Shown: positions 49,963 through 58,028 of the stretch, piece by piece
Numbering within the stretch: the stretch's first letter is position 1
Layout of the letters: every line of letters starts with the position of its first letter
Assembly: GCA_903820505.1 (NCBI GenBank)
Contig: CAIJHQ010000017.1
Span: forward strand, 124,001 to 188,000
Length of the DNA stretch: 64,000 bases
Direction: 5' to 3'
Source: Candidatus Omnitrophota bacterium
Lineage (GTDB): Bacteria > Omnitrophota > Omnitrophia > Omnitrophales > Aquincolibacteriaceae
Notes under the pieces: generated by a model
The model's database searches: none
What the model saw: only the letters and a program-made list of their open reading frames with translations
What the model was told of the DNA's origin: nothing
Made by a program: the position numbers and the translations under genes

Positions 49963-50944
49963 TCTCCGGGATCCTGAAATCCGGTTCGCCATCGAGGTGG
50001 TGCGCGCCGGATCCGAACTCGCACAGCGAGTGCGTTCCGGGCCTTCGGTCCGCTCACTGACCAAATCCGATAATTCCCCCGTGACCCTTGCGGACATGGG
50101 GATCCAAGCCGTTGCCGGGGCTTTGCTGGAACGTCACTTTCCGGAAGGGGTGCTGGTCGCCGAGGAAAACGCGGACGCACTGCGATCCCCCGAGGGACGT
50201 GAGGATCTCGAAAAAGTCGGGGACTATGTGAAAGCTTTCTTCCCGGGGGCGGCACCCGCCGACATTTGTCATTGGATCGATCGCGGGAAGACCGTTCCGG
50301 GGCGGACGTTCTGGACGTTAGACCCCATCGACGGGACCCGTGGGTTTCTCCGGGGCGGGCAGTACGTGACGGTCATGGCTTTGATCCGGGAAGGCCGGCC
50401 GGAGATGGCAGTGCTCGGGTGCCCGAATTTGAAAGTTCCAGGGGCGCTCGGGCAACATTCGGGTCTTTTGGTCCTGGCGGTACGCGGAAAAGGCTGTTGG
50501 GGAACGTTGTTGGGAGGCGGGGAGCACTGGGTTCCTTTCAAAGTTTCGGATTGCCAGGATATTACTCGGGCCCGGATCCTGGAGTCCATGGAGCCGGGGC
50601 ATAAGAACTTGGAAAAGGGTAGGTCCGTCAGGGAAAGGCTGAGGATCGTTGCGGAGCCGTTGTCGCTGGACAGCCAGGCGAAGCATGTCGTACTCGCGAT
50701 GGGCGGAGCGGAGATCTTTTACAGGACGCTTTCGAAAAATCATCCGGAACGCCGAGAAAAGATCTGGGATGTGGCGCCGGGAGCTTTAGCGATCGAAGAG
50801 GCCGGCGGACGCGTGACCGATCTCAAAGGGAAGCCGATCGATTACAGCTGTGGCGCCATACTTTCCAACAGTCCCGGATTTGTCGCGACGAACGGTTTTT
50901 TGCATGAAATCGTCTTGAAGACCCTTTCAGAGGCGGCAGCGTGA
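49952..50944 (+). CDS. 3'(2'),5'-bisphosphate nucleotidase / inositol monophosphatase family
   Basis: 330 residues from TTG 49952 (GGGAG 10 bp upstream); an in-frame TTG at 49922 would add 10 residues. Family motifs are PVTLADMGIQAVAG (first metal Asp), FPEGVLVAEENAD (metal Glu) and FWTLDPIDGTRGFLRGGQYV, which matches HAL2/CysQ-type PAP phosphatases. WDVAPGALAIEEAGGRVTDLKG is the terminal signature. It hydrolyses PAP/PAPS or similar. It is partly encoded inside the end of the receiver gene. No other sulfate-assimilation genes are seen. The start is less certain than the function. Confidence 0.83.
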   Translation: MKIDLRDPEIRFAIEVVRAGSELAQRVRSGPSVRSLTKSDNSPVTLADMGIQAVAGALLERHFPEGVLVAEENADALRSPEGREDLEKVGDYVKAFFPGAAPADICHWIDRGKTVPGRTFWTLDPIDGTRGFLRGGQYVTVMALIREGRPEMAVLGCPNLKVPGALGQHSGLLVLAVRGKGCWGTLLGGGEHWVPFKVSDCQDITRARILESMEPGHKNLEKGRSVRERLRIVAEPLSLDSQAKHVVLAMGGAEIFYRTLSKNHPERREKIWDVAPGALAIEEAGGRVTDLKGKPIDYSCGAILSNSPGFVATNGFLHEIVLKTLSEAAA

Positions 50945-51077
50945 GGAGGTCCGAGGATCCAAGGTCGGGTTTTCTCGGGACATTCTTGAGTTTTCCGCGC
51001 CTTTCTGGATATTTCAATGGCCTTCATGTATAATCCGCCCATCGTCGCATTCATTCAGACCGAAGAAAGAAGATTCC

Positions 51078-51824
51078 ATGGAATTCAAGTTCAGCCTGTT
51101 TAAAAAACATCACGTCGAAATTAAAGGCGGGGTCTATACCGTTTATCAGCCGATCGTGGATATCGCCACGTGGGACGTCATCGGGTACGAAGCCCTTTCC
51201 CGAAGCGAAACGGAAACTCCCGTCGAAATGTTCCGGAAGTCCTATGAAAAAGGGATGGTGATCCCTTTCGATTTTCACTGTTTGGAAGCGGCCATCAAGG
51301 TCCTCCCCCAGCTCCAGGACGAGCAGTGTCTTTTTCTGAACGTTGAACCTCTTACCTTGGAACAGGCCTTTTCCAAGGGGAAAGAGGGGGAGGCGTTTTT
51401 GGAGGGATTAAAAAAATATTCCGACAAGGTCGTTTTCGAACTTACGGAGGGTGTTAAAAAGTCAGATTTTGAGTTTATCCGGCGGGGCGTGGAATTTATT
51501 CGCGCGCTGGGCTACCGGTTCGCGCTAGATGACATCGCCGAGATCGGTTCAAAGACCTTTCAACTCGCTTCGCTTAAACCGGATTTCTTCAAGATCGATA
51601 TTCAATTGATCCGGGGGATCGCGAGCAATCACGTCAACCAGCAGATCGTTCGCGAGATGGTCCACCTGGGACGGATGAACAGTTCCGAAATGGTCGCCGA
51701 GGGTATCGAACAGAAGGTCGATCTTGATTTTATCCGCAACATGGGGATCCGTTACGGGCAGGGATACTATTTTGCAAAGCCTGCCAAGGAACTGGTCTTT
51801 TCTCTGGAGCCGCCTTCCGTCTGA
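51078..51824 (+). CDS. EAL-domain protein, cyclic di-GMP phosphodiesterase candidate
   Basis: 248 residues that are nearly all EAL domain. The signature appears as IGYEALSRSE (residues about 35-44, Glu ligand and EALxR-like). FLNVEPL supplies Asn, VVFELTEGVK Glu, RFALDDIAEIG the Asp pair, FFKIDIQLIRGI Lys, EMVAEGIEQ Glu and GIRYGQGYYFAKP Gln. So the catalytic set is present, but loop 6 after the Asp pair (normally DFGxGxSS) is altered. It probably hydrolyses c-di-GMP weakly or acts as a c-di-GMP sensor. A TATAAT box at 51029-51034 gives a short leader. PilZ and PilT-type genes are neighbours. Confidence 0.87.
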   Translation: MEFKFSLFKKHHVEIKGGVYTVYQPIVDIATWDVIGYEALSRSETETPVEMFRKSYEKGMVIPFDFHCLEAAIKVLPQLQDEQCLFLNVEPLTLEQAFSKGKEGEAFLEGLKKYSDKVVFELTEGVKKSDFEFIRRGVEFIRALGYRFALDDIAEIGSKTFQLASLKPDFFKIDIQLIRGIASNHVNQQIVREMVHLGRMNSSEMVAEGIEQKVDLDFIRNMGIRYGQGYYFAKPAKELVFSLEPPSV

Positions 51825-51894
51825 CGTGAGATAGAAGGAACCCGTGTTTTTACCGTCGATCGATGGCGGGGAACCTGTAGAATGGGAGGACGGG

Positions 51895-52335
51895 CTACGA
51901 GGTTGCTATCAGTTTTGCGAAGTGCTCCGCGTTGCGCTCGACCCATAGCTGGGCCGATTCTTCTTCCGAGAATTTTTTCCCACGAAGGGAAGACATTTTT
52001 TCGCAAAAGTGACGGATCTCAAGGATCTCCTCGGCAAGCTTCGCCCGGAACGCGCTGACAGAATCTTCGAAACAAACCCCTGTTTTAAAAAGACCGGTCG
52101 TGGCGTCTTTCCGGCAGTGTTTTACATGGGCGTTCATTTTGAAAAGCTGTTTTTCGATGGGGATAGAGATCTGAACGTGGGAGCCTTCCGGGAGCGCGTT
52201 CGGCCAGTAGAACGACAGTCCCCCCTGCGAAAGGTCCTCAGAGCGCCCGTTCGTAGTGTTTTCCGTTGCCATTTGGGCGAGCTGGATGGGGACCTTGATC
52301 GGGTGCCGGTAAAAATTCCGCTTATCATTTTCCAT
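51895..52335 (-). CDS. PilZ-domain protein (probable c-di-GMP receptor)
   Basis: 146 residues from ATG 52335 (minus strand). TATACT ends 7 bp before this ATG, so the mRNA may be leaderless; in-frame starts at 52362 and 52371 would add 9 or 12 residues. The PilZ pattern is complete: KRNFYRHPIKVPIQLA (R-x3-R motif) and RSEDLSQGGLSFYW (the D/N-x-S-x-x-G motif), with FKTGVCFED closing the barrel. A C-terminal helix of about 45 residues follows. It likely reports c-di-GMP levels to motility machinery such as the PilT-type motor. Confidence 0.85.
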   Translation of the reverse strand: MENDKRNFYRHPIKVPIQLAQMATENTTNGRSEDLSQGGLSFYWPNALPEGSHVQISIPIEKQLFKMNAHVKHCRKDATTGLFKTGVCFEDSVSAFRAKLAEEILEIRHFCEKMSSLRGKKFSEEESAQLWVERNAEHFAKLIATS

Positions 52336-52471
52336 AGGTAAGAGTATAACGCATAGTTTCATTTTTTCCATAGGAAGGGCCCTTTTTTATATAATACGAA
52401 AAGATGTCGGCAACCTTGGAATCGCTTCTCCGATAAATCGCTAGATCAACATAAAGCAATAATAATCATCC

Positions 52472-55400
52472 ATGGCCCTTACGGAATTTCAAAAAAAAGC
52501 TGTCCAAAAATGCGATTCCAACATTCTCGTTTCCGCGGGCGCCGGGACCGGTAAGACCCGGGTGTTGGTCGAGAGGGTCCTTTATTTGCTTCGGACCCAA
52601 AAGGCCCTCATGGACGAGTTGTTGGTCCTCACCTTCACGGAGAAGGCCGCCAACGAGATCAAGACGCGCCTTGCGGACGAATTACGGAAGGCGAAATTAG
52701 AACAGCCGCGGCGCGACCTCGAGCGTGCGGCCATTTCTACGTTTCACAGCTTTGCGTCCCGCCTTTTAAGAGAGCATCCCATTGAGATCGGCGTGGACCC
52801 GGAATTCCGGGTTATTGAGACCGAACAGGCGGAACTATTGAAAGAAGAGGCCTTGCAGGAAACGGTCAAAAAGCTCTACGCGGGGAAAAATGACGCGTTC
52901 GAATTATTCGCGGTTTACGGCGAGGAGACGGTCAGGAACGGGATCCTAAAAGTTTTTACTGCCGCACGCCATGAGGGGAAGATCCTGCGAGAATTCTTTC
53001 TGGAGAACGAAAAAAAACGGGAAGAAGTATGCTCGAGGAGGGAAGGAACGTTGCCCGTCGAAGCGCAGGCGCTCATCAAAAAACTTCCCGAGATCGACGG
53101 TGCGGGATGGAAAAGATTTCTTGCGAATAAAACCTGGGACTGGAGTACGGTCTCGGATTTCGCGGAATGGGGTTCTTCCGCCAAGGGGAAACGCAAGGAC
53201 GGCTGGAAAGAATGGCGCGGAGTTCTCGAAGATCTTGCCGCGCTTCGCATGGAACGGCTGGCCGCTCCGTGGCGGGAAAAGTTCGAACGTGCGGCCATCG
53301 AATTTGAGGCCGCCTACGGGGCCGGGAAAAAAGAAAAAGGATTTCTGGATTTCGATGATCTGCAGATGAAAGCAGTGCGTCTTTTCTGCGGGGAGACCCC
53401 GCCCCTCCGGAAACTCCGCGAACGTTATCAGAAGCAATTTAAATTCATTTTGATCGACGAATTTCAGGACACAAACCTGCTTCAGGTACGGTTCGCGGAA
53501 CTTCTTTCATCCGGCAATAATCTTTTCATGGTGGGCGATTACAAACAATCCATTTACGGTTTCCGGGGCGCCGAACCCCGTGTCTTTCTTGAAAAAGAGA
53601 AGCTTTACCGGCAGGGGAGCGAAGGGGCGCGCATTCCCTTGACGGAGAGTTTCCGGAGCGAGCCTTTTTTGCTCGATTTCGTGAACGGTTTTTTCAAAAC
53701 GCTCTGGGACGAAGATGGTTTTCCGTTCGACCTTTTGACCTCACGGACGGAGCAGGTTTACAAGGCAACCCCGGTAGAAATTCTGGTGACGGAACTGAAG
53801 GAAGACGAAGAAAAAGAACGTGCGCGCATGCGGGAGGCAAAAACCATTGCCGGAAAGATCCGCGAGATCCACGAAAATGACGGCGCTCCCTACGGATCCA
53901 TGGCGGTTCTTTTTCAGGCCATGACCCTCAGCGGTATTTACGAAGACGCGCTCAAATTCGCCGGCATTCCTTACTTTATAGTTGCGGGGCGCGGGTTCTA
54001 CGAACAGCCGGAGGTCCGGGACGTGGTGAGTTTTCTGTCCCATCTGGAGCGGCCGCTCGCGGACATCCCTCTTGCCGCCACGCTCCGCTCGCCGTTCTTC
54101 CACATCACGGACGACACGCTTTTTTGGCTGTCGCGCTATGCCAAGGCCAAGGAAGACGAGGCGCCGCTTTACCGGGCCGTTCGGGACATGGAACGGATCG
54201 AAGAGATCTCCGGAGACCAAAAAGAACAGCTGCGGTCCTTTCTCGCGCTTACCGGGGAGCTGGCCGCACTTAAAGACCGCATCCCGCTTTCCGTCCTCGT
54301 GGATAAGATCCTCGAAGGGACGGGTTACGAGCTGTCGACACTGACGGACCCGGCGGGCGTGCGGCGTTACGCGAACCTTAAAAAACTTATCGCATTGGTC
54401 CGGGAATACGAAACCTACGAACGCCTGCCGCTCGCGGTCTTCCTCAATACTCTGAACCGCCTTGAACTTCAGGAGGCGCGGGAATCCGAGGCCCAGATCG
54501 CTCTGGAATCCGGGACGGAAGCGGTCCGCCTGATGACCGTGCACGCGGCCAAGGGGCTGGAATTTCCGGTCGTGTTCGTCGCGGACCTCGGGCATCAGGG
54601 TTCGCACGCGGACTCCAAGGCGGTCATCGCGCACGCGGCGGACGGCTACGGTATGAGAGTGCGGAACGAATCGAACCTCGAGATGGAAGACCCTTTTTTC
54701 CACCGGTACATTGATGCGGAGATCAAAAAGCGCGAGGACGAAGAATGGAAGAGGCTTTTTTACGTGGCGATGACCCGCGCGAAGTCGCGCCTTTTTTTAA
54801 GCGGGGTCCATGAAAAAAAGAAAACGGTCAAAACCAGTTTCCGGGAGATGACCAGCTGGATGGATTGGGTCATGGCGATCTGCGCGAATTTACCGGTCAA
54901 GATGACCGTGGACGCGGATGAGGCCGCCGGACCGAACGTTCGCCGCGCAGCAGCCGGCAAAGGAAAAGTGGAAGAGGTTCTGCAAACGATCACCGCGAAA
55001 GCCGGTCTTCAAAAGCCACCCCTTAGGGAAACCGGGGCCGCGCCGTTCCTGTCGCGAACGATCGATCTTCCGGTGTCCGCCTTTGTGCTTTTTCAAAAAA
55101 ATCCGCAGCAATTCTGGCGGGCATACCAGATCGGATGGACGGTTGGAGAGGACGAATGGGCCGAAGAGGAGACGGACCCGGAGGGCGCGCCGGTATCTCC
55201 CGCGGATTTCGGGACCGCGATGCACGGCTTTTTTGAACACCTTGATCTTAAGGAGCCGGAGCGTTATCTTGAGAGGGACTTTTTGGAGCGGATCTTCGGC
55301 GGTTTCGGAAATGAAGTGACGGCGGAGGCGAGCAAACTCATTCAAGGTTTTTTCCGGAGCGCCGTGTTTCAGCGATTGAAGGAGGCCAAGCAGGTCAAGC

Positions 55401-55774
55401 GCGAGATCGATTTCGTTTTGAACGGCCGCCACGGTCTTATCCACGGAAAGATCGACGTGCTTTTCGAGGACGGAAAAGGAGATTGGCATATTCTGGATTA
55501 CAAGACCGCGACGGGCGACGACAAAACCGCGCGCGGAAGCGTTTATGATCTCCAGATCGAGATCTACGCGCTTGCGGCGCACAAAATCCTGAAAATCCCG
55601 GTGTGTTCGGGTATTATCTACTACCTCAAGAACCAAAAAGACGTGACGATTCCTTTCGCCCCGGAAACAGCCGAAGGCCTTTTCAACGAACTGGAAAGAA
55701 AGATCTTCGGGCTTCAGGAAAAGATCCTCGATTATTCGAACGAAAGGATCGCGTGCGCGGAACGCACACCATGA
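52472..55774 (+). CDS. addA: AddA-like UvrD-family helicase with PD-(D/E)XK nuclease domain
   Basis: 1100 residues. SF1A helicase motifs: LTEFQKKAVQ (Q motif), LVSAGAGTGKTRVLVERV (Walker A, about residue 22), TFTEKAANEIKTRL (Ia), FILIDEFQDTN (Walker B, near 327), MVGDYKQSIYGFRGAEP (III) and VRLMTVHAAKGLEFPVVFVAD (V), with LFYVAMTRAKSRLFL (VI). The C-terminus has HGKIDVL near 990 and WHILDYKTAT near 1006, an Asp plus DYK nuclease pattern. It is a double-strand-break end-processing enzyme. No AddB gene is in the window. TAATAA lies 6 bp before ATG with no ribosome-binding site, so it may be leaderless. Confidence 0.88.
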   Translation: MALTEFQKKAVQKCDSNILVSAGAGTGKTRVLVERVLYLLRTQKALMDELLVLTFTEKAANEIKTRLADELRKAKLEQPRRDLERAAISTFHSFASRLLREHPIEIGVDPEFRVIETEQAELLKEEALQETVKKLYAGKNDAFELFAVYGEETVRNGILKVFTAARHEGKILREFFLENEKKREEVCSRREGTLPVEAQALIKKLPEIDGAGWKRFLANKTWDWSTVSDFAEWGSSAKGKRKDGWKEWRGVLEDLAALRMERLAAPWREKFERAAIEFEAAYGAGKKEKGFLDFDDLQMKAVRLFCGETPPLRKLRERYQKQFKFILIDEFQDTNLLQVRFAELLSSGNNLFMVGDYKQSIYGFRGAEPRVFLEKEKLYRQGSEGARIPLTESFRSEPFLLDFVNGFFKTLWDEDGFPFDLLTSRTEQVYKATPVEILVTELKEDEEKERARMREAKTIAGKIREIHENDGAPYGSMAVLFQAMTLSGIYEDALKFAGIPYFIVAGRGFYEQPEVRDVVSFLSHLERPLADIPLAATLRSPFFHITDDTLFWLSRYAKAKEDEAPLYRAVRDMERIEEISGDQKEQLRSFLALTGELAALKDRIPLSVLVDKILEGTGYELSTLTDPAGVRRYANLKKLIALVREYETYERLPLAVFLNTLNRLELQEARESEAQIALESGTEAVRLMTVHAAKGLEFPVVFVADLGHQGSHADSKAVIAHAADGYGMRVRNESNLEMEDPFFHRYIDAEIKKREDEEWKRLFYVAMTRAKSRLFLSGVHEKKKTVKTSFREMTSWMDWVMAICANLPVKMTVDADEAAGPNVRRAAAGKGKVEEVLQTITAKAGLQKPPLRETGAAPFLSRTIDLPVSAFVLFQKNPQQFWRAYQIGWTVGEDEWAEEETDPEGAPVSPADFGTAMHGFFEHLDLKEPERYLERDFLERIFGGFGNEVTAEASKLIQGFFRSAVFQRLKEAKQVKREIDFVLNGRHGLIHGKIDVLFEDGKGDWHILDYKTATGDDKTARGSVYDLQIEIYALAAHKILKIPVCSGIIYYLKNQKDVTIPFAPETAEGLFNELERKIFGLQEKILDYSNERIACAERTP

Positions 55775-55808
55775 CCTTCCGGTCCGCGGCTTTTGAAAAA
55801 TAGGGCAC

Positions 55809-56480
55809 ATGAAAAAACTTATTCTTTATGATCTTGACGGGACGCTGGTCGATACGCGCCAGGACATCATCAACGGCGTGCGGTACGCCCTTAAGGAATT
55901 GAACGGGCCGGATCTGACGGACGAAGAGATCAAGGATTGTGTCGGCACGGGACTTCACGCGCTGATCCGCCAGGTGTTCCGTCTGCCCGCCGACAGGCAG
56001 AGGGCGGAAGATGAAAAGCTGGCGGACCGGGGCGCCCAACTTTATCGCGAGCATTATAAAAAGCACATGCTCGACCATTCACGGCTCTATCCGGGCGCGC
56101 GGAACTTTCTGGAACACTTCAAGGGCCGCAAGCAGGCCGTGATCACCAATAAGCCCAACCCTTTTTCGGCGCAGATCCTCGGCGCGCTCGGCGTCGCGGA
56201 TTATTTTATCGCGATCCTGACGGGGGATAACGGCTTGCCTTTCAAACCGGACCCGGCTGCGATCCATCATTTGATGGAAGAAACGGATGCGACGGAAGCG
56301 GAAACGCTTTTTGTCGGGGACAGCCTGATCGATATCCAGGCCGCGCGGAACGCAGGTGTGGAGGTCGTGACCCTGACCCATGGCTTCACCGCGGAAAAGG
56401 TCCTGCGTGATGCCGGACCGGACCATATCGCGCGTGATTTTCCTGAACTGTTCCGTATCGCCGGGGGAAAAGGGTGGTAA
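55809..56480 (+). CDS. gph: HAD hydrolase, phosphoglycolate-phosphatase-like
   Basis: 223 residues. Motif I is LILYDLDGTLVDTRQDI, the cap has ELNGPDLTDEEIKDCVGTGLHALI, motif II is AVITNKPNPFSAQIL, and motif III/IV is PFKPDPAAIHHLMEE with LFVGDSLIDIQAARNAG. This is the Gph/PGP branch of HAD phosphatases, which removes phosphate from 2-phosphoglycolate. The substrate could also be another small phosphate ester. It starts 34 bp after the addA stop and lies 30 bp ahead of trmI, so it may be part of one operon. Confidence 0.83.
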   Translation: MKKLILYDLDGTLVDTRQDIINGVRYALKELNGPDLTDEEIKDCVGTGLHALIRQVFRLPADRQRAEDEKLADRGAQLYREHYKKHMLDHSRLYPGARNFLEHFKGRKQAVITNKPNPFSAQILGALGVADYFIAILTGDNGLPFKPDPAAIHHLMEETDATEAETLFVGDSLIDIQAARNAGVEVVTLTHGFTAEKVLRDAGPDHIARDFPELFRIAGGKGW

Positions 56481-56510
56481 TTTGAAAGAGGAAAGGATAT
56501 TGTAGCGGCC

Positions 56511-57311
56511 ATGAACGAAAACACGGCTCAAAAAACAGATGGCGGGATCGCCGAAGGGGACGTCGTTCTTCTCTGGTTCGACGATGAACGCACTTATATG
56601 ATCGAGGTGGTACGCGGCAAACGCGCGTCCATTCATTGCGGGCGACCGTTGCTGGTGGATGATTGGATCGGGCAGCCGTTCGGGAAGAAAGTGGTTTGCG
56701 AACACGGCTTCGGTTATCTTCTCAATCCCACCATGGAAGATCTCATGATGAAGGCCTCGCGCGAAAGCGGGATCATTTATCCCAAGGATGCGGCGCTTCT
56801 CATAATGAAAGCCGGTATCCACAGCGGGTCCAAGGTCATGGAGATCGGGACCGGTTCCGGATCGCTGACCATGGCGCTCGCCCAGGCCGTGGCGCCCAAC
56901 GGGCATGTTTTTTCCTATGACCGCCGCGAAGATCTTCCGAAGAACGCCTACAAAAATGTGGCGCGCGCCGGCTTGAGCACCCAGGTGACGTTCCTTCAGC
57001 GTCAGGCGGGGGAACCTTTCGCGGAAAGCGGGTTTGACGCGGTCATTCTGGACATCCCTCAGCCGTGGGAAGAGGTCGCGGTCGTGAAGGCGGCGCTCAA
57101 GGGCGGCGGTCGCGTTGTGAGCCTGAACCCGACGTTCAATCAGATCGAGAAAATGGCCGAGGCCTTGCGGGCGCAGGGTTTTATCTGCGTGGAGAGCCGC
57201 GAGCTTTTGGAGCGCGAGATCCTCGCGCGGGAGGGGAAGACACGTCCCGTGCAGCGCATGGTGGGACATACGGAGTTCATGCTCTTCGGGATCCGGACCG
57301 CGGACGAATAA
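56511..57311 (+). CDS. trmI: tRNA (adenine-58-N1)-methyltransferase, TrmI
   Basis: 266 residues. The N-terminal domain contains the substrate region (VLLWFDDERTYMIEVV, LLNPTMEDLMMKASRESGIIYPKDAALLIMKAG). The latter block, ending in IIYPKD, is typical of TrmI. SAM motif I is VMEIGTGSGSLTMALA, followed by FSYDRREDL and the catalytic AVILDIPQPWEEV. It methylates A58 in the T-loop of tRNA as a homotetramer. A TATTGT box ends 7 bp before the ATG, and a GAAAGGA run lies further upstream, so the exact initiation signal is unclear. Confidence 0.92.
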   Translation: MNENTAQKTDGGIAEGDVVLLWFDDERTYMIEVVRGKRASIHCGRPLLVDDWIGQPFGKKVVCEHGFGYLLNPTMEDLMMKASRESGIIYPKDAALLIMKAGIHSGSKVMEIGTGSGSLTMALAQAVAPNGHVFSYDRREDLPKNAYKNVARAGLSTQVTFLQRQAGEPFAESGFDAVILDIPQPWEEVAVVKAALKGGGRVVSLNPTFNQIEKMAEALRAQGFICVESRELLEREILAREGKTRPVQRMVGHTEFMLFGIRTADE

Positions 57312-57327
57312 TTTTAAAGATTTCCCG

Positions 57328-57356
57328 TTGATTTTCAAAATTTCTTCTGATAGACT
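57328..57356 (+). promoter_or_regulatory. Sigma-70-type promoter of the peptidoglycan-binding lipoprotein
   Basis: TTGATT (57328-57333), 17-bp spacer, TAGACT (57351-57356). It is 60 bp before ATG 57416. Confidence 0.55.
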
Positions 57357-57415
57357 GACGCCCCCGTTGGACGGATTCATTTTTAACTGGGAGAAATTTC
57401 AAACAGGAGGAAAAA

Positions 57416-57910
57416 ATGGCAAAAGCAACACGTTTGACCGTACTTCTCGTCATGGTCAGTTTGATCGCTTTGAGCGGGTGCGCCTCAAGGAAAACCTCTA
57501 AGAAGGTCGATACGCTCCAGGCTCAAATGGGCGTTGTGACCGATGAGCTCGTGCGTCTGGATCAGTCGCTCCAGGATACCCGCGCGGCCCTTTCCGCCGA
57601 GGAAGCCAAGAAAAACGCTTTAACGGGTGAATTGGGTGCCACAGAATCCCGTATTGGCGCGCTCCAGGAAGAAGAGGGAGTCATCAAGGGGATCTATCGC
57701 ACGCCATCCGGTTTCGAACTTCCTTCCGTGAACATCCAGAAAGCGCTCAAGAAGGCCGGTTATTATGACGGCACTCTGGACGGCAAAGTGGGTCCTGCGA
57801 CCCGTGATGCGATCCGCGCTTTTCAGAAGGACAATGGTCTGACGGCGGACGGAGTTTGCGGCCGTCAAACTTGGGCCAAGCTCAAGTCGTATCTCGAAGC
57901 CATTAAGTAA
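57416..57910 (+). CDS. Peptidoglycan-binding lipoprotein
   Basis: 164 residues. A lipoprotein signal peptide (LLVMVSLIALSGCAS lipobox, Cys near residue 22) is followed by a helical coiled-coil-like stretch (about 28-85; VDTLQAQMGVVTDELVRLDQSL). A PG_binding_1 domain closes it: VNIQKALKKAGYYDGTLDGKVGPATRDAIRAFQKDNGL, then GVCGRQTWAKLK. It probably sits in the outer membrane and holds peptidoglycan. It has its own promoter and is ended by a double hairpin (57924-57994), so it is likely a well-expressed monocistronic envelope protein. Confidence 0.9.
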   Translation: MAKATRLTVLLVMVSLIALSGCASRKTSKKVDTLQAQMGVVTDELVRLDQSLQDTRAALSAEEAKKNALTGELGATESRIGALQEEEGVIKGIYRTPSGFELPSVNIQKALKKAGYYDGTLDGKVGPATRDAIRAFQKDNGLTADGVCGRQTWAKLKSYLEAIK

Positions 57911-57954
57911 TCGTTGAAATTCCCGTCAGAAGTATTTTTCTGACGCCAGTTGAG

Positions 57955-57994
57955 CCGGTTGGATCCGGAAGGGTCCAACCGGTTTTTCTTTTTT
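57955..57994 (+). terminator. Rho-independent terminator after the lipoprotein gene
   Basis: CCGGTTGGA (57955-57963) pairs with TCCAACCGG (57974-57982), then a T-rich tail to 57994. A second hairpin, CGTCAGAA/TTCTGACG (57924-57945), precedes it. Confidence 0.9.
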
Positions 57995-58012
57995 CCGTTC
58001 GCGGCATTTCCT

Positions 58013-58021
58013 TGTTACAAT
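58013..58021 (+). promoter_or_regulatory. Extended -10 promoter giving a probable leaderless SpoIID mRNA
   Basis: TGT TACAAT ends 7 bp before ATG 58029. No ribosome-binding site is present. Confidence 0.5.
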
Positions 58022-58028
58022 GAAACTT

